A program made the translations under genes and the position numbers. Positions 7,447 through 15,655 of a stretch of 64,000 nt of DNA are shown piece after piece; within the stretch, counting starts at the first letter, position 1; every line of letters begins with the position of its first letter. The notes under the pieces were generated by a model. That model saw only the letters and a list, made by a program, of their open reading frames with translations, was not told the DNA's origin and did no database searches. The DNA lies in contig NZ_AP022620.1 in assembly GCF_010731855.1 (NCBI RefSeq), positions 4,402,001 through 4,466,000 on the forward strand. Direction: 5' to 3'. This stretch comes from Mycolicibacterium anyangense. GTDB lineage: Bacteria; Actinomycetota; Actinomycetes; Mycobacteriales; Mycobacteriaceae.

Positions 7447-8478
7447 TTGCCCGATCTGCCCTCCCACGCCCGCGAGAAGCGCAACCCCGTGTATCGGGTA
7501 AAGCTGCTCGGCTCGTCGGGCGGTGACTTTCACGGCGTACAGCAGATCCGGTTGTTGCGGATCTACTTGAGCCTCACGACTTTCCTCTACGTCTATGGCG
7601 TGGTGTTCACCATCTGGCCGCTGCATCCAGAGCTGACGTATGCGAATCCGATTGGTGGCGTGGTTGCCATCGTGCTGGGTATCGCGGCGCTCGCTTGGCT
7701 GGCCATCAAGCCGAACACGCCGGCGCCGGCCACCTGGGCTGCCATTCTGGCTACGCCGGTGGTGATGGCGTTCCACATCTCGATCGCTGCCGAACTTGCC
7801 TGCCTGATCGCGCCGATGTTCCTGGCCATGTACCTGCGAGCCTTCTACCCACCCCGGCGTGCATGGGTACTGATCGGCTTTCTCACCGTGGCCGCCGTGG
7901 TGGCCCTGGCCGTCTCCCCGGGCCGCAAACTGGGTATCGATTACCTGATTTGGGTCGTCGCCATCGTCGGAGCAGGGGAGTCGTTCGGGCTTGTGATGCG
8001 GGCCCTGGTGACCAGTGCCTGCACCGACCCGCTCACCGGTGTGCTCAATCGGGCCGGGTGGGAGATCGCCACCCGGGATCTGCTGACGCGTCTGCGGTCA
8101 CCGAAGTCGACGATCTCGGTCATCGTGCTGGACCTCGACGGCTTCAAGCAGATCAACGACACGTTCGGGCATTTGGCGGGCGACGAGCACCTCGTCAACC
8201 GGGCGCGCCAATGGCGTGAGCTGGTGCCGAAGAATGCGGTGCTGGCGCGCCTCGGCGGCGACGAGTTCGCCGCATGTATCGCCGACCGCGACGCCTCGTC
8301 GGCGCAACGGTTCGTCGCCGAAGCTCGTCAACGGACCCCTGATGCGAGCATCGGGCTGGCATCGCAGCCCGGCGGCAGCGCCGACATCGCCGCGCTGTAT
8401 GCACAGGCCGACGCGGAGCTGTACGTCGCCAAGGACCGCAACCGCCGGAATCAGGACGGTTCGCCACATGTCCACTAG
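7447..8478 (+). CDS. Membrane diguanylate cyclase (GGDEF)
   Basis: A protein of about 343 residues predicted to make cyclic di-GMP at the membrane. Residues about 35-190 hold five to six hydrophobic helices; the C-terminal half is a GGDEF domain with DPLTGVLNRAGW, the metal-binding VLDLDGFKQIND, and an intact GGDEF at 270-274. The usual RxxD inhibitory site upstream of GGDEF is absent (PKNA instead). The start is unsure: the first in-frame candidates are TTG 7447 and GTG 7489, while a better placed ATG with GGGGAG upstream (7439) is out of frame. The stop codon lies inside the palindrome at 8475-8490 controlling the next gene. Confidence 0.85.
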   Translation: MPDLPSHAREKRNPVYRVKLLGSSGGDFHGVQQIRLLRIYLSLTTFLYVYGVVFTIWPLHPELTYANPIGGVVAIVLGIAALAWLAIKPNTPAPATWAAILATPVVMAFHISIAAELACLIAPMFLAMYLRAFYPPRRAWVLIGFLTVAAVVALAVSPGRKLGIDYLIWVVAIVGAGESFGLVMRALVTSACTDPLTGVLNRAGWEIATRDLLTRLRSPKSTISVIVLDLDGFKQINDTFGHLAGDEHLVNRARQWRELVPKNAVLARLGGDEFAACIADRDASSAQRFVAEARQRTPDASIGLASQPGGSADIAALYAQADAELYVAKDRNRRNQDGSPHVH

Positions 8479-8490
8479 AACTTGTTCTAG
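8475..8490. promoter_or_regulatory. KstR-like operator over the -10 region of the 8500 gene
   Basis: CTAGAAC-TT-GTTCTAG is a perfect 16-bp palindrome. Its core matches the KstR consensus TnnAACnnGTTnnA, as remembered from the cholesterol-catabolism literature, at every fixed position. A TAGTTT -10-like hexamer (8488-8493) overlaps its right arm and sits 6 nt before the GTG start at 8500, so a bound repressor would block a leaderless promoter. Confidence 0.6.
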
Positions 8491-8499
8491 TTTGGTGTT

Positions 8500-9000
8500 G
8501 TGCCGCGATTCTCCCGTGCAGAACTGACCCACGCTTTCGCAACCTTCGAGGACACCGTGGACCGGGCCGCCCGCTCCCGCGACTGGGACGCCTGGGTCGG
8601 GCACTACACCCCCGACGTGGACTACATCGAGCATGCGATGGGCACCATGAAGGGCCGTGCCGAGGTGCGGGCCTGGATCACCAAGACGATGGGCACGTTT
8701 CCGGGCAGCTACATGACCGACTTTCCGTCGCTGTGGTCGGTGATCGACGAGGACACCGGCCGGATCATCTGCGAGCTGGACAACCCGATGCGCGATCCCG
8801 GCGACGGCACGATCATCACCGCCACCAACATCTCGATCATCACCTACGCCGGTGACGGTCTGTGGTCACGGCAGGAGGACATCTACAACCCGCTGAAGTT
8901 CGTCCAGGCCGGGATCGCGTGGTGCAAGAAGGCCAAGCAACTCGGCACCCTGGACGACGAAGCCGCCGCCTGGTTCGAGCAGTACGGGGGCAAGAAGTGA
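8500..9000 (+). CDS. NTF2/SnoaL-like protein (Rv0138-type)
   Basis: A 166-residue small cone-fold protein of the SnoaL/nuclear transport factor 2-like group. These act as isomerases, hydratases or binding modules on polycyclic or fatty substrates. Residues 10-60 contain the typical opening (FEDTVDRAARSRDWDAWVGHYTPD) followed by YIEHAMGTMKG, and the C-terminal strands include IYNPLKF. GTG 8500 is used because the promoter appears leaderless. The next gene starts inside the stop codon (GTGA), so this and the epimerase-like protein are made together. The KstR-like site upstream suggests a sterol-catabolism role; this is inference. Confidence 0.8.
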   Translation: MPRFSRAELTHAFATFEDTVDRAARSRDWDAWVGHYTPDVDYIEHAMGTMKGRAEVRAWITKTMGTFPGSYMTDFPSLWSVIDEDTGRIICELDNPMRDPGDGTIITATNISIITYAGDGLWSRQEDIYNPLKFVQAGIAWCKKAKQLGTLDDEAAAWFEQYGGKK

Positions 9001-10016
9001 GCGCGCCCAAGTTGGTCATCGGAGCCAATGGCTTTCTCGGCTCGCACGTCACCCGTCAGCTGGTGGCCGACGGACACCAGGTGCGCGTCATGGTCCGGGA
9101 GAACGCCAACACCATCGCCATCGACGACCTCGATGTGCAGCGGTTCGTCGGCGACATCTGGGACGACGACACCCTGCGGGCGGCGATGGCCGGGTGTGAT
9201 GACGTGTACTACTGCGTGGTCGACGCCCGCGGTTGGCTGCGCGACCCGGCGCCGCTGTTCCGCACCAATGTCGAAGGCACCCGCAATGTGCTGGAGATCG
9301 CCAAGGACGCGAACCTGCACCGCTTCATCTTCACCAGCAGCTACGTCACCGTCGGCCGCCGTCGCGGTCGGGTGGTCAGCGAGTCCGACCTGATCGTCGA
9401 CCGCGGCCTGACCCCCTACGTCCGCTCCCGCGTGCAGGCCGAGGAACTCGTTCTGCGCTACGCCCGCGAGCACGGCCTGCCCGCCATCGCCATGTGTGTC
9501 TCCACCACCTACGGCGCCGGGGACTGGGGGCGCACCCCGCACGGAGCGATCATCGCCGGGGCGGCGTTCGGGAAGCTGCCGTTCGTCATGGGCGGCATCG
9601 ATCTGGAGGCTGTGGGTGTCGACGACGCCGCACGTGCCATGATCCTGGCCGCCGAACACGGCCGCGTCGGCGAGCGCTACCTGATCTCGGAGAAGCTGAT
9701 CAGCAACGCCGACGTCGCCCGCATCGCCGCGCAGGAGGCCGGCGTCGCGCCGCCGGGCCGGACCATTGCGCTACCGGTCGCCTACGCGCTGGCCACGATC
9801 GGCACCATCAAGGGCGCACTCAAAGGCACCGACGAACGGCTGTCGCTGGCGTCGCTGCGGCTGATGCGCGCCGAGGGGCCGGTGGACCACAGCAAGGCCG
9901 TTCGCGAGCTCGGCTGGCAGCCCCGGCCGGTGGAGGAATCCGTACGCGAAGCCGCCCGGTTCTGGGTCGGCCTACGCGAGGCCAAGCGGCAGGCCAAAGC
10001 CGCGCGGGCGGACTGA
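8997..10016 (+). CDS. NAD-dependent epimerase/dehydratase (Rv0139-type, extended SDR)
   Basis: A 339-residue extended short-chain dehydrogenase/epimerase. GANGFLGSHV near the N-terminus is the dinucleotide motif; TSSYVTVGR and the later YVRSRVQAEE supply the Ser and the Tyr-containing region, although the canonical YxxxK is degenerate (YVRSR), so the catalytic Lys may be missing. A 3beta-hydroxysteroid or dihydroflavonol-type reductase fold is likely. The GTG start overlaps the previous stop by 4 nt, indicating coupled translation with the SnoaL-like protein and joint control by the KstR-like site. A longer upstream frame exists but lies over the previous gene and is rejected. Confidence 0.88.
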   Translation: MSAPKLVIGANGFLGSHVTRQLVADGHQVRVMVRENANTIAIDDLDVQRFVGDIWDDDTLRAAMAGCDDVYYCVVDARGWLRDPAPLFRTNVEGTRNVLEIAKDANLHRFIFTSSYVTVGRRRGRVVSESDLIVDRGLTPYVRSRVQAEELVLRYAREHGLPAIAMCVSTTYGAGDWGRTPHGAIIAGAAFGKLPFVMGGIDLEAVGVDDAARAMILAAEHGRVGERYLISEKLISNADVARIAAQEAGVAPPGRTIALPVAYALATIGTIKGALKGTDERLSLASLRLMRAEGPVDHSKAVRELGWQPRPVEESVREAARFWVGLREAKRQAKAARAD

Positions 10017-10047
10017 ACCGGCACGGGTGTCACTTCGTGTCGCGCGT

Positions 10048-10425
10048 ATGACACGACTCACCGCCCTCGTCTTCGCTCTGCTGCTCTTCGTCACGGCCTG
10101 CTCGTCAGGCAGCACCACGACCTCGACGCTGCCGGCGTCCTCAGCGACGTCGGCCGGCTCCACCGCTGCGGCCGCCACGGGACCCACCATCACGATCTCC
10201 GGCATGCGATTCGGCCCGCCGCTGACCGTGGCCCCCGGCGCGACCGTGACCGTGGTCAACAACGACAGTGCCGAACACAGCGTCACCGCGGATAGCGGTG
10301 GCGCATTCGACGCCGAGGTGGACGGCAGCGGGACGATCACGTTCACCGCGCCGAGCGCACCGGGCAGCTATGCCTACCACTGCAAGTACCACCCGATGAT
10401 GCACGGGCAGTTGGTGGTTCAGTGA
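10048..10425 (+). CDS. Cupredoxin-type copper-binding lipoprotein
   Basis: A 125-residue exported lipoprotein. The signal ends in a lipobox (FVTAC, C18), followed by a Ser/Thr-rich linker (about 19-45) and a plastocyanin/azurin-like domain with the four type-1 copper ligands visible: H77 (in AEHSV), C112, H115 and M117 or M118 (in HCKYHPMM). It should carry electrons or buffer copper at the outer face of the membrane. The ATG at 10048 is preferred over GTG 10027 because it gives a normal lipoprotein signal. The stop is 1 nt from the stop of the convergent L,D-transpeptidase. Confidence 0.88.
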   Translation: MTRLTALVFALLLFVTACSSGSTTTSTLPASSATSAGSTAAAATGPTITISGMRFGPPLTVAPGATVTVVNNDSAEHSVTADSGGAFDAEVDGSGTITFTAPSAPGSYAYHCKYHPMMHGQLVVQ

Positions 10426-10426
10426 G

Positions 10427-11299
10427 TCAGTTGGCCCACTGATCCCACGGCACACTCCAGTCGCCGTTCTGCCACAGCTGCAGCGGCTGCCCGCCGGTAT
10501 GGCGGACTTCGACGACGTCGCCGGGCACCGAGAAGTTGTAGAACCATTTGGCGTTGTCGCCGTTGAGGTTCAGGCAGCCGTGGCTGGTGTCGGTGTTGCC
10601 CTGTGCCCATACCGTGGCGTCGAGCTCGTGGAGGTAGACGCCGTCGGTGCTGATCCGCACGGCGTAGGCGATCGACTCCTTGTAGCCCAGGTGGTTGTTG
10701 ATCGGCAGCCCGTAGGTGGAGGAGTCCATGATCACCGGGTTGCTCTTGTCGAGCACGGTGTAGGTGCCGGGCTGGGTCCAGAAGCTCAGCGTCTTGTCGC
10801 CGACCTTCTCGGTGCCGCCGCGGCCCATCGAGGTCGGCATGGTGCGCACCAGGGTGCCGCCGTCGAAGACGGTGACCTGCTTGGTGGTGTCGTCGGCGAT
10901 CGAGACGTGGGAGGCGCCGATGGTGAAGTTCACCAGCGGGGCGTCGACGGCACCGACCGTGACGCCGGTGCCGGGCGCGTAGTACTGCGGCGGACGCCAG
11001 TGCGCGGTGCGGTCGTTCACCCAGTGCCAGGCTCCCGCTGTCTCGGGTGCGGTGGTGACCGCCAGCGCCTGTTCGGCTGCGGCGTGATCCACCGGGCCGG
11101 CGAAGTGCGCCACGACGACGATGCCCACGCCGTAGGTGCCGCCGTTCTGCAACGGAGCGCCCGAGGTCGTGGTCAACGTGACCGGTGGCAGCGGCAGCGG
11201 ATCATCGGCTCGCGACGGTCCGGCCGGGGCGTACAGCACCCCCAACGTCGCCAGGACGGCGGCCGAGGTGACCGCAAGCATGCGGCGTGCGTAGGTCAT
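10427..11299 (-). CDS. L,D-transpeptidase
   Basis: A 290-residue cell-wall enzyme forming 3-3 cross-links or attaching proteins to peptidoglycan. An N-terminal signal (ARRMLAVTSAAVLATLG) with cleavage near PSRADD directs export. Residues about 40-120 form the Ig-like domain typical of mycobacterial Ldts, and 125-270 the YkuD catalytic domain with H224, and SHGCLNL carrying H240 and nucleophile C242. Carbapenems inhibit this class. The ATG at 11299 has GGAG upstream and starts the signal peptide; the open frame beyond it is antisense to the FAD oxidoreductase. Convergent with the cupredoxin gene. Confidence 0.93.
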   Translation of the reverse strand: MTYARRMLAVTSAAVLATLGVLYAPAGPSRADDPLPLPPVTLTTTSGAPLQNGGTYGVGIVVVAHFAGPVDHAAAEQALAVTTAPETAGAWHWVNDRTAHWRPPQYYAPGTGVTVGAVDAPLVNFTIGASHVSIADDTTKQVTVFDGGTLVRTMPTSMGRGGTEKVGDKTLSFWTQPGTYTVLDKSNPVIMDSSTYGLPINNHLGYKESIAYAVRISTDGVYLHELDATVWAQGNTDTSHGCLNLNGDNAKWFYNFSVPGDVVEVRHTGGQPLQLWQNGDWSVPWDQWAN

Positions 11300-11410
11300 C
11301 GGTGAACACTCCGGTCTTTGGGCTGGCAACGTTGCCACACTGTAGTGGGCCTTCCTGGGCGCAGCTAAGTCATTAGACGTGCGCAGCCCGGGCTGACAGG
11401 ATTGACGCTC

Positions 11411-12781
11411 ATGGCCACGATCAACGGCGCCGTCTCGCACTGGTATTCCGAACTTCCCCAGCCCCGCCCTCCGCTGCCCGGTGACCGTGACGCCGACGTC
11501 TGCATCGTCGGCGCCGGTTATACCGGTCTGTGGACCGCCTACTACTTGAAGAAGGCCGACCCTTCGCTGCGGATCACCATCCTGGAGGCCCGGTTCGCCG
11601 GCTTCGGTGCGTCCGGCCGCAACGGCGGCTGGCTCGGTGGCCTGGCGCCCGGCCATCGGGGATTGCTGGCCAAGAAGTACGGCCGGCCCAGTGTCGTGGC
11701 CTGGCAGCAGGAGCTCAACCGCGCCGTCGACGAGGTCATCGCTGTCACCACCGCGGAGAACATCGACGCCGACATCGTCAAGGGCGGCAACCTCGAGGTG
11801 GCTCGTAACCCCGCCCAGGCCCGCCGGCTGCGCGCCGAGGTCGAGGAGGACCGGGAGTGGGGCACCGAGGGCATCGAGCTGCTGACCGGTGCCGAAGCGG
11901 CGCAGCGCATCCGGGTCGACGGTGTGGTTCAGGGCTCGTTCAACCCGCACTGCGCCCGGATCCAGCCCGCCAAACTGGTTCGCGGACTCGCCGCTGTGGT
12001 CGAACGCCTCGGCGTCGTCATCTACGAGCAGACGCCGGTGCTGACCATCGAGCAAGGGCGTGCCCAGACCGCTCTGGGCGTGGTCCGCGCCCCGATCGTG
12101 TTGCGGGCCACCGAAGGGTTCACCGCCCGGATGGCCGGACTGCGCCGGCGCTGGCTACCGATGAACAGCGCCATGATCGCCACCGAGCCGATCGCGGCGG
12201 ACATCTGGGCGCAGATCGGCTGGGAGGGCCGCGAGACGTTGGGCGACCTGGCGCACGGCTTCTTCTACGCCCAGCGCACCGCTGATGACCGGATCGCCAT
12301 CGGCGGTCGCGCGGTGCCCTACCGGTACGCATCCCGGATCGACAAGGACGGCGCGGTAGGCCAGGGCACCATCGACTATCTGACCGGCGTGCTCAACACC
12401 GCGCTGCCGCAGACTCGCGGGGTGCCGATCGCCCACGGCTGGTGCGGTGTACTCGGAGTTCCGCGGGACTGGTCTGCTGGTGTCAACTTCGACCCGATCA
12501 CCGGGCTCGGTGAGGCCGGAGGATACGTCGGTCACGGTGTGACTGCCACCAATCTGGCCGGCCGTACGCTGGCCGATCTCGTGCTCAAACGGTCCACCCC
12601 GCTGACCGCGCTGCCATGGGTAGGTCACCACTCGAAGACCTGGGAGCCCGAGCCGCTGCGCTGGATCGGTGTGCGCGGCATGTATACGGCCTACAAGGTG
12701 GCCGACCGGCACGAGGAAAGCGGGCGCTCCACGACATCGCCCATTGCGGTCGTGGCCGATGCCATCGCCCGTCGTCCGTAA
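11411..12781 (+). CDS. FAD-dependent amine/amino-acid oxidase-like oxidoreductase (DadA/PuuB family)
   Basis: A 456-residue flavoprotein of the DAO/gamma-glutamylputrescine-oxidase group. CIVGAGYTGLWTA is the FAD dinucleotide motif, GASGRNGG the second flavin contact, and the C-terminal GLGEAGGYVGHGVTATNL block closes the FAD site. It should oxidise a secondary amine or amino acid, giving an aldehyde or imine plus H2O2. The ATG at 11411 is preferred to TTG 11402; no ribosome site is visible and the transcript may be leaderless. It diverges from the L,D-transpeptidase and precedes a DUF427 gene by 39 nt. Substrate unknown. Confidence 0.9.
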   Translation: MATINGAVSHWYSELPQPRPPLPGDRDADVCIVGAGYTGLWTAYYLKKADPSLRITILEARFAGFGASGRNGGWLGGLAPGHRGLLAKKYGRPSVVAWQQELNRAVDEVIAVTTAENIDADIVKGGNLEVARNPAQARRLRAEVEEDREWGTEGIELLTGAEAAQRIRVDGVVQGSFNPHCARIQPAKLVRGLAAVVERLGVVIYEQTPVLTIEQGRAQTALGVVRAPIVLRATEGFTARMAGLRRRWLPMNSAMIATEPIAADIWAQIGWEGRETLGDLAHGFFYAQRTADDRIAIGGRAVPYRYASRIDKDGAVGQGTIDYLTGVLNTALPQTRGVPIAHGWCGVLGVPRDWSAGVNFDPITGLGEAGGYVGHGVTATNLAGRTLADLVLKRSTPLTALPWVGHHSKTWEPEPLRWIGVRGMYTAYKVADRHEESGRSTTSPIAVVADAIARRP

Positions 12782-12820
12782 CCGCCACGCAGGCAGCCCC
12801 GGGCGGCGCATACTCGAAGA

Positions 12821-13183
12821 ATGAGAGAGCCGACGGCCGAGCACCCGATCACGATCACCCCTACCGCCGGTCGGGTCCGGGTTCGGGTCAACGGTGAACT
12901 GGTCGCGGACACCCGCGCCGCACTCGGTCTACAGGAAGCGTCCTACCCTGTCGTGCAGTACATCCCTATCAGCGATGTGGACCCAAAGGTGTTGGACCGC
13001 AGTGAAAGCCGAACCCACTGTCCGTTCAAGGGTGACGCCGGCTACTACAATGTGACGGTCGGCAACCTCACGGTCGAGGACGCGGTCTGGGTCTACGAGC
13101 AGCCCTACCCCGCGGTGTCGGCGATCGCCGGTCATCTGGCCTTCTACCCGAACAAGGCCGATATCACCGTCGACCCCGACTGA
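12821..13183 (+). CDS. DUF427 protein (Rv0140-type)
   Basis: A 120-residue single-domain DUF427 protein with the family landmarks: VRVRVNGELVADT near the start, PVVQYIPISDV, the SRTHCPFKG motif at about residues 63-71, and the end block GHLAFYPNKAD. The fold is a compact beta barrel; no reaction is established. A CATACT hexamer 6 nt before the ATG suggests a leaderless transcript. The next gene, an HhH glycosylase-like protein, starts 2 nt after this stop, and the same pair (Rv0140, Rv0142) occurs close together in M. tuberculosis, from memory. Confidence 0.9.
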   Translation: MREPTAEHPITITPTAGRVRVRVNGELVADTRAALGLQEASYPVVQYIPISDVDPKVLDRSESRTHCPFKGDAGYYNVTVGNLTVEDAVWVYEQPYPAVSAIAGHLAFYPNKADITVDPD

Positions 13184-13185
13184 CG

Positions 13186-14100
13186 GTGCTGGCCGTCGAG
13201 CGCACCGTCCGATTCCCCGGACCGGTCAGCCCGGGTCACACGCTGGCCCCGCAGCGCCGCGGCCCCGGCGACCCCTGCTATCAAGTCGATGCCGAGCGGG
13301 CGATCTGGCGCACCAGTCTGCAGTCCAGCGGTCCGGTGACGGCGCGCATCATGCGGGCGGCTGCCGATGCGGTCAGCTGCCAGGCGTGGGGTGCCGGTGC
13401 CGAGGAATTCGTCGAGGCGCTGCCAGCGCTGCTCGGTGCCGAGGATGACGCCCGTGACTTCACCCCACACCATCCGGTCATCGCCGCTGCCGCGCAGCGG
13501 GTACCGCACCTGCGGTTGGGCCGCACCGGCCGGGTGCTGGAGGCCCTCGTCCCGGCCGTCCTCGAGCAGCGGGTGCCCGGCGCCGACGCCTTCCGCGCCT
13601 GGCGGTTGCTGGTGACGAAGTTCGGCACGCCGGCGCCGGGACCGGCGCCCGAGCGGATGCGGGTGCCGCCGTCGGCCGAGGTGTGGCGGCGAATCCCGTC
13701 GTGGGAATTCCACCGCGCCAACGTCGACCCCGGCCGGGCCCGCACGGTGAACGGATGCGCGCAGCGCGCCGATGCCCTGGAGCGACTGGCCGATCGCACG
13801 GCCATCGATGCCCGCGAGGCGTTGACCTCGCTGCCCGGTGTCGGGGTGTGGACGGCGGCAGAGACCGCCCAGCGAGCGTTCGGGGATGCCGACGCCCTGT
13901 CGATCGGCGACTACCACATGTCCAAGATGATCGGCTGGACATTGATCGGGCGCCCCGTCGACGACACGCAGATGGTGGAGTTGCTGGAACCGGTTCGGCC
14001 ACATCGCTACCGGGCGGTCCGACTGCTGGAGGTCAGTGGTCTGGCCTACGAACCGCGTCGCGGCGCGCGGCTGCCCGTGCAGCACATCAGCAATTTGTGA
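13186..14100 (+). CDS. HhH-GPD DNA glycosylase-like protein (Rv0142-type)
   Basis: A 304-residue protein related to the AlkA/3-methyladenine DNA glycosylase superfamily. The helix-hairpin-helix LTSLPGVGVWTAAETAQ (about 213-229) is followed by DADALSIGDYH, where the second Asp occupies the place of the catalytic aspartate. The N-terminal 90 residues resemble the strand-rich lead of AlkA-type enzymes. If active it would excise alkylated bases. The GTG at 13186 follows the DUF427 stop by 2 nt, implying coupled expression. Several Pro-rich segments (PAPGPAPERM) are unusual. Activity is inferred from fold only. Confidence 0.85.
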   Translation: MLAVERTVRFPGPVSPGHTLAPQRRGPGDPCYQVDAERAIWRTSLQSSGPVTARIMRAAADAVSCQAWGAGAEEFVEALPALLGAEDDARDFTPHHPVIAAAAQRVPHLRLGRTGRVLEALVPAVLEQRVPGADAFRAWRLLVTKFGTPAPGPAPERMRVPPSAEVWRRIPSWEFHRANVDPGRARTVNGCAQRADALERLADRTAIDAREALTSLPGVGVWTAAETAQRAFGDADALSIGDYHMSKMIGWTLIGRPVDDTQMVELLEPVRPHRYRAVRLLEVSGLAYEPRRGARLPVQHISNL

Positions 14101-14177
14101 CGCCGCCGGCCGAGGTGATTACCTCGCCGCGAACCCGGGTATGCGTCGCTGCGACAGCGATGACGAAGGAGCGACAC

Positions 14178-14720
14178 ATGGGTTCGAAGTTCACCGTTCC
14201 CGGTATGACCGAAGAGCAGGGCCGTAAGGTCGCCGACCTGCTGCAGAAGCAGCTCAGCACCTACAACGACCTGCACCTGACCCTCAAGCACGTGCACTGG
14301 AATGTGGTGGGCCCCAACTTCATCGGGGTGCACGAGATGATCGATCCGCAGGTGGAGCTGGTCCGTGGCTACGCCGATGAGGTCGCCGAGCGGATCGCCA
14401 CCTTGGGTGCCTCGCCGCAGGGAACACCCGGTGCGATCCTCAAGGACCGCACGTGGGACGACTACTCGGTGGGCCGCGACACCGTACAGGCTCATCTGGC
14501 CGCCCTCGACCTGGTCTATGACGGGGTGATCGAAGACGTCCGCAAGGGCATCTCGACCACCGAGGAGCTGGATCCGGTCACCCAGGACATCCTGATCGGC
14601 CATGCCGCCGAACTGGAGAAGTTCCAGTGGTTCGTGCGCGCGCACCTGGAGAACGCTGGCGGGACACTGGCCCACGAAGGCACGTCCACCGAGAAGGGCG
14701 CGGCCGGCGCCGCACGCTGA
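14178..14720 (+). CDS. dps: Dps, starvation/ferritin-like DNA protection protein
   Basis: A 180-residue Dps1-type protein. It assembles as a 12-mer, binds DNA and oxidises Fe2+ with H2O2, so protecting DNA in stationary phase. Ferroxidase ligands are present: H40 (HVHWNV), H52 (GVHEMID), D67 and E71 (YADEVAERI). The C-terminal tail after residue 160 is polar (HEGTSTEKGAAGAAR) but shorter and less basic than in M. smegmatis Dps1 as I remember it, so DNA binding may differ. GAAGGAG 5-6 nt before the ATG fixes the start. A strong terminator follows at 14733-14764. Confidence 0.96.
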   Translation: MGSKFTVPGMTEEQGRKVADLLQKQLSTYNDLHLTLKHVHWNVVGPNFIGVHEMIDPQVELVRGYADEVAERIATLGASPQGTPGAILKDRTWDDYSVGRDTVQAHLAALDLVYDGVIEDVRKGISTTEELDPVTQDILIGHAAELEKFQWFVRAHLENAGGTLAHEGTSTEKGAAGAAR

Positions 14721-14732
14721 CCGGCTGGTCGT

Positions 14733-14764
14733 AAAAGCCCCGCACCATTCGGTGCGGGGCTTTT
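14733..14764. terminator. Bidirectional intrinsic terminator
   Basis: AAAAGCCCCGCACC-ATTC-GGTGCGGGGCTTTT: a perfect 14-bp stem with a 4-nt loop, ending in a T-run on both strands. It lies between the dps stop (14720) and the convergent aquaporin stop (14775) and should end both transcripts. Confidence 0.93.
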
Positions 14765-14774
14765 GCGATGTGGC

Positions 14775-15533
14775 TCAGCGTTCCAGTGCGTCGTCGCGCA
14801 CCGGCCGGTCGGCGAGTTCTTCGCCGTGGCCGAACAATAGCGGGTACAGCACTCCGGCGATGGCCGCGCCGACCAGTGGTGCCAACCAGAACACCCAGAG
14901 CTGGGCGGGTGCGCCGTCGCCGTTGAAGAACGCGACACCGGTGGAGCGGGCCGGGTTCACCGAGGTGTTCGAGATCGGGATGGAGATCAGGTGGATCAGG
15001 GTCAGCGTCAACCCGATTGCCAGCCCGGCAAAGCCCTTCGGGGCCCGGTTGTCGGTGGCGCCGAGGATGACCAGCAGGAAGATGAACGTCAGGAGAATTT
15101 CGGTAATCGCCACGGCGGCAAGCGAATAGCCGAACGGTGAATGATCACCGTAGCCGTTGGCGGCCAGGTGGCCGGTCGCGGTGAACCCGGGCTTGCCCTT
15201 GGCGATCAGGTAGATGACGGCACCGGCCACCAGACCGCCGAGGACCTGGGTGATCCAGTAGGCGGGCAGTGCCTTCCACTCCACTCGTTTGGCCAGTGCG
15301 GCACCCAGCGTGACGGCAGGGTTGAAGTGGCCGCCGGAGATCACGCCGAAGGCGTACACGCCGGTCAGCACGGTCAGACCGAATGCCAGTGACACGCCGA
15401 GGAAACCGATGCCAACGGACTTGTCCTCGGCCGGGTCAGCCGCGAAAACGGCTGCGCCGCAACCTCCGAGAACCAACCAGAACGTCCCGACGAACTCGGC
15501 CGCCAGCCGGTGTGCCATCGTTGGAGCTGCCAT
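14775..15533 (-). CDS. aqpZ: Aquaporin Z
   Basis: A 252-residue inner-membrane water channel. The two pore motifs are intact (NPAVTL at 71-76 and NPARST at 193-198). Selectivity residues H181 (LTLIHLIS) and R196 point to a water-specific rather than glycerol channel. Six transmembrane helices are evident. The C-terminal tail after LLFGHGEEL is short and acidic. Its stop faces the shared terminator with dps. The transcript may begin in the 122-nt gap behind the bicupin gene, where an inverted repeat lies at 15554-15569. Confidence 0.94.
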   Translation of the reverse strand: MAAPTMAHRLAAEFVGTFWLVLGGCGAAVFAADPAEDKSVGIGFLGVSLAFGLTVLTGVYAFGVISGGHFNPAVTLGAALAKRVEWKALPAYWITQVLGGLVAGAVIYLIAKGKPGFTATGHLAANGYGDHSPFGYSLAAVAITEILLTFIFLLVILGATDNRAPKGFAGLAIGLTLTLIHLISIPISNTSVNPARSTGVAFFNGDGAPAQLWVFWLAPLVGAAIAGVLYPLLFGHGEELADRPVRDDALER

Positions 15534-15553
15534 GGTGAACCCCTACTGTCGCT

Positions 15554-15569
15554 CTGCGCCTGTGCGCAG
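15554..15569. promoter_or_regulatory. Inverted repeat upstream of aqpZ
   Basis: CTGCGC-CTGT-GCGCAG is a perfect 6-bp inverted repeat 21 nt upstream of the aqpZ start. It may be an operator, or a weak hairpin ending the bicupin transcript. No T-run follows. Confidence 0.3.
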
Positions 15570-15655
15570 TGAGTGCAGTGAGAATGACACGCAAGTACCG
15601 CTCATCGCACGTGTGTTTGCTGAATCGTGCTGAGAAGGTGATCTTCCCGCTGTGA

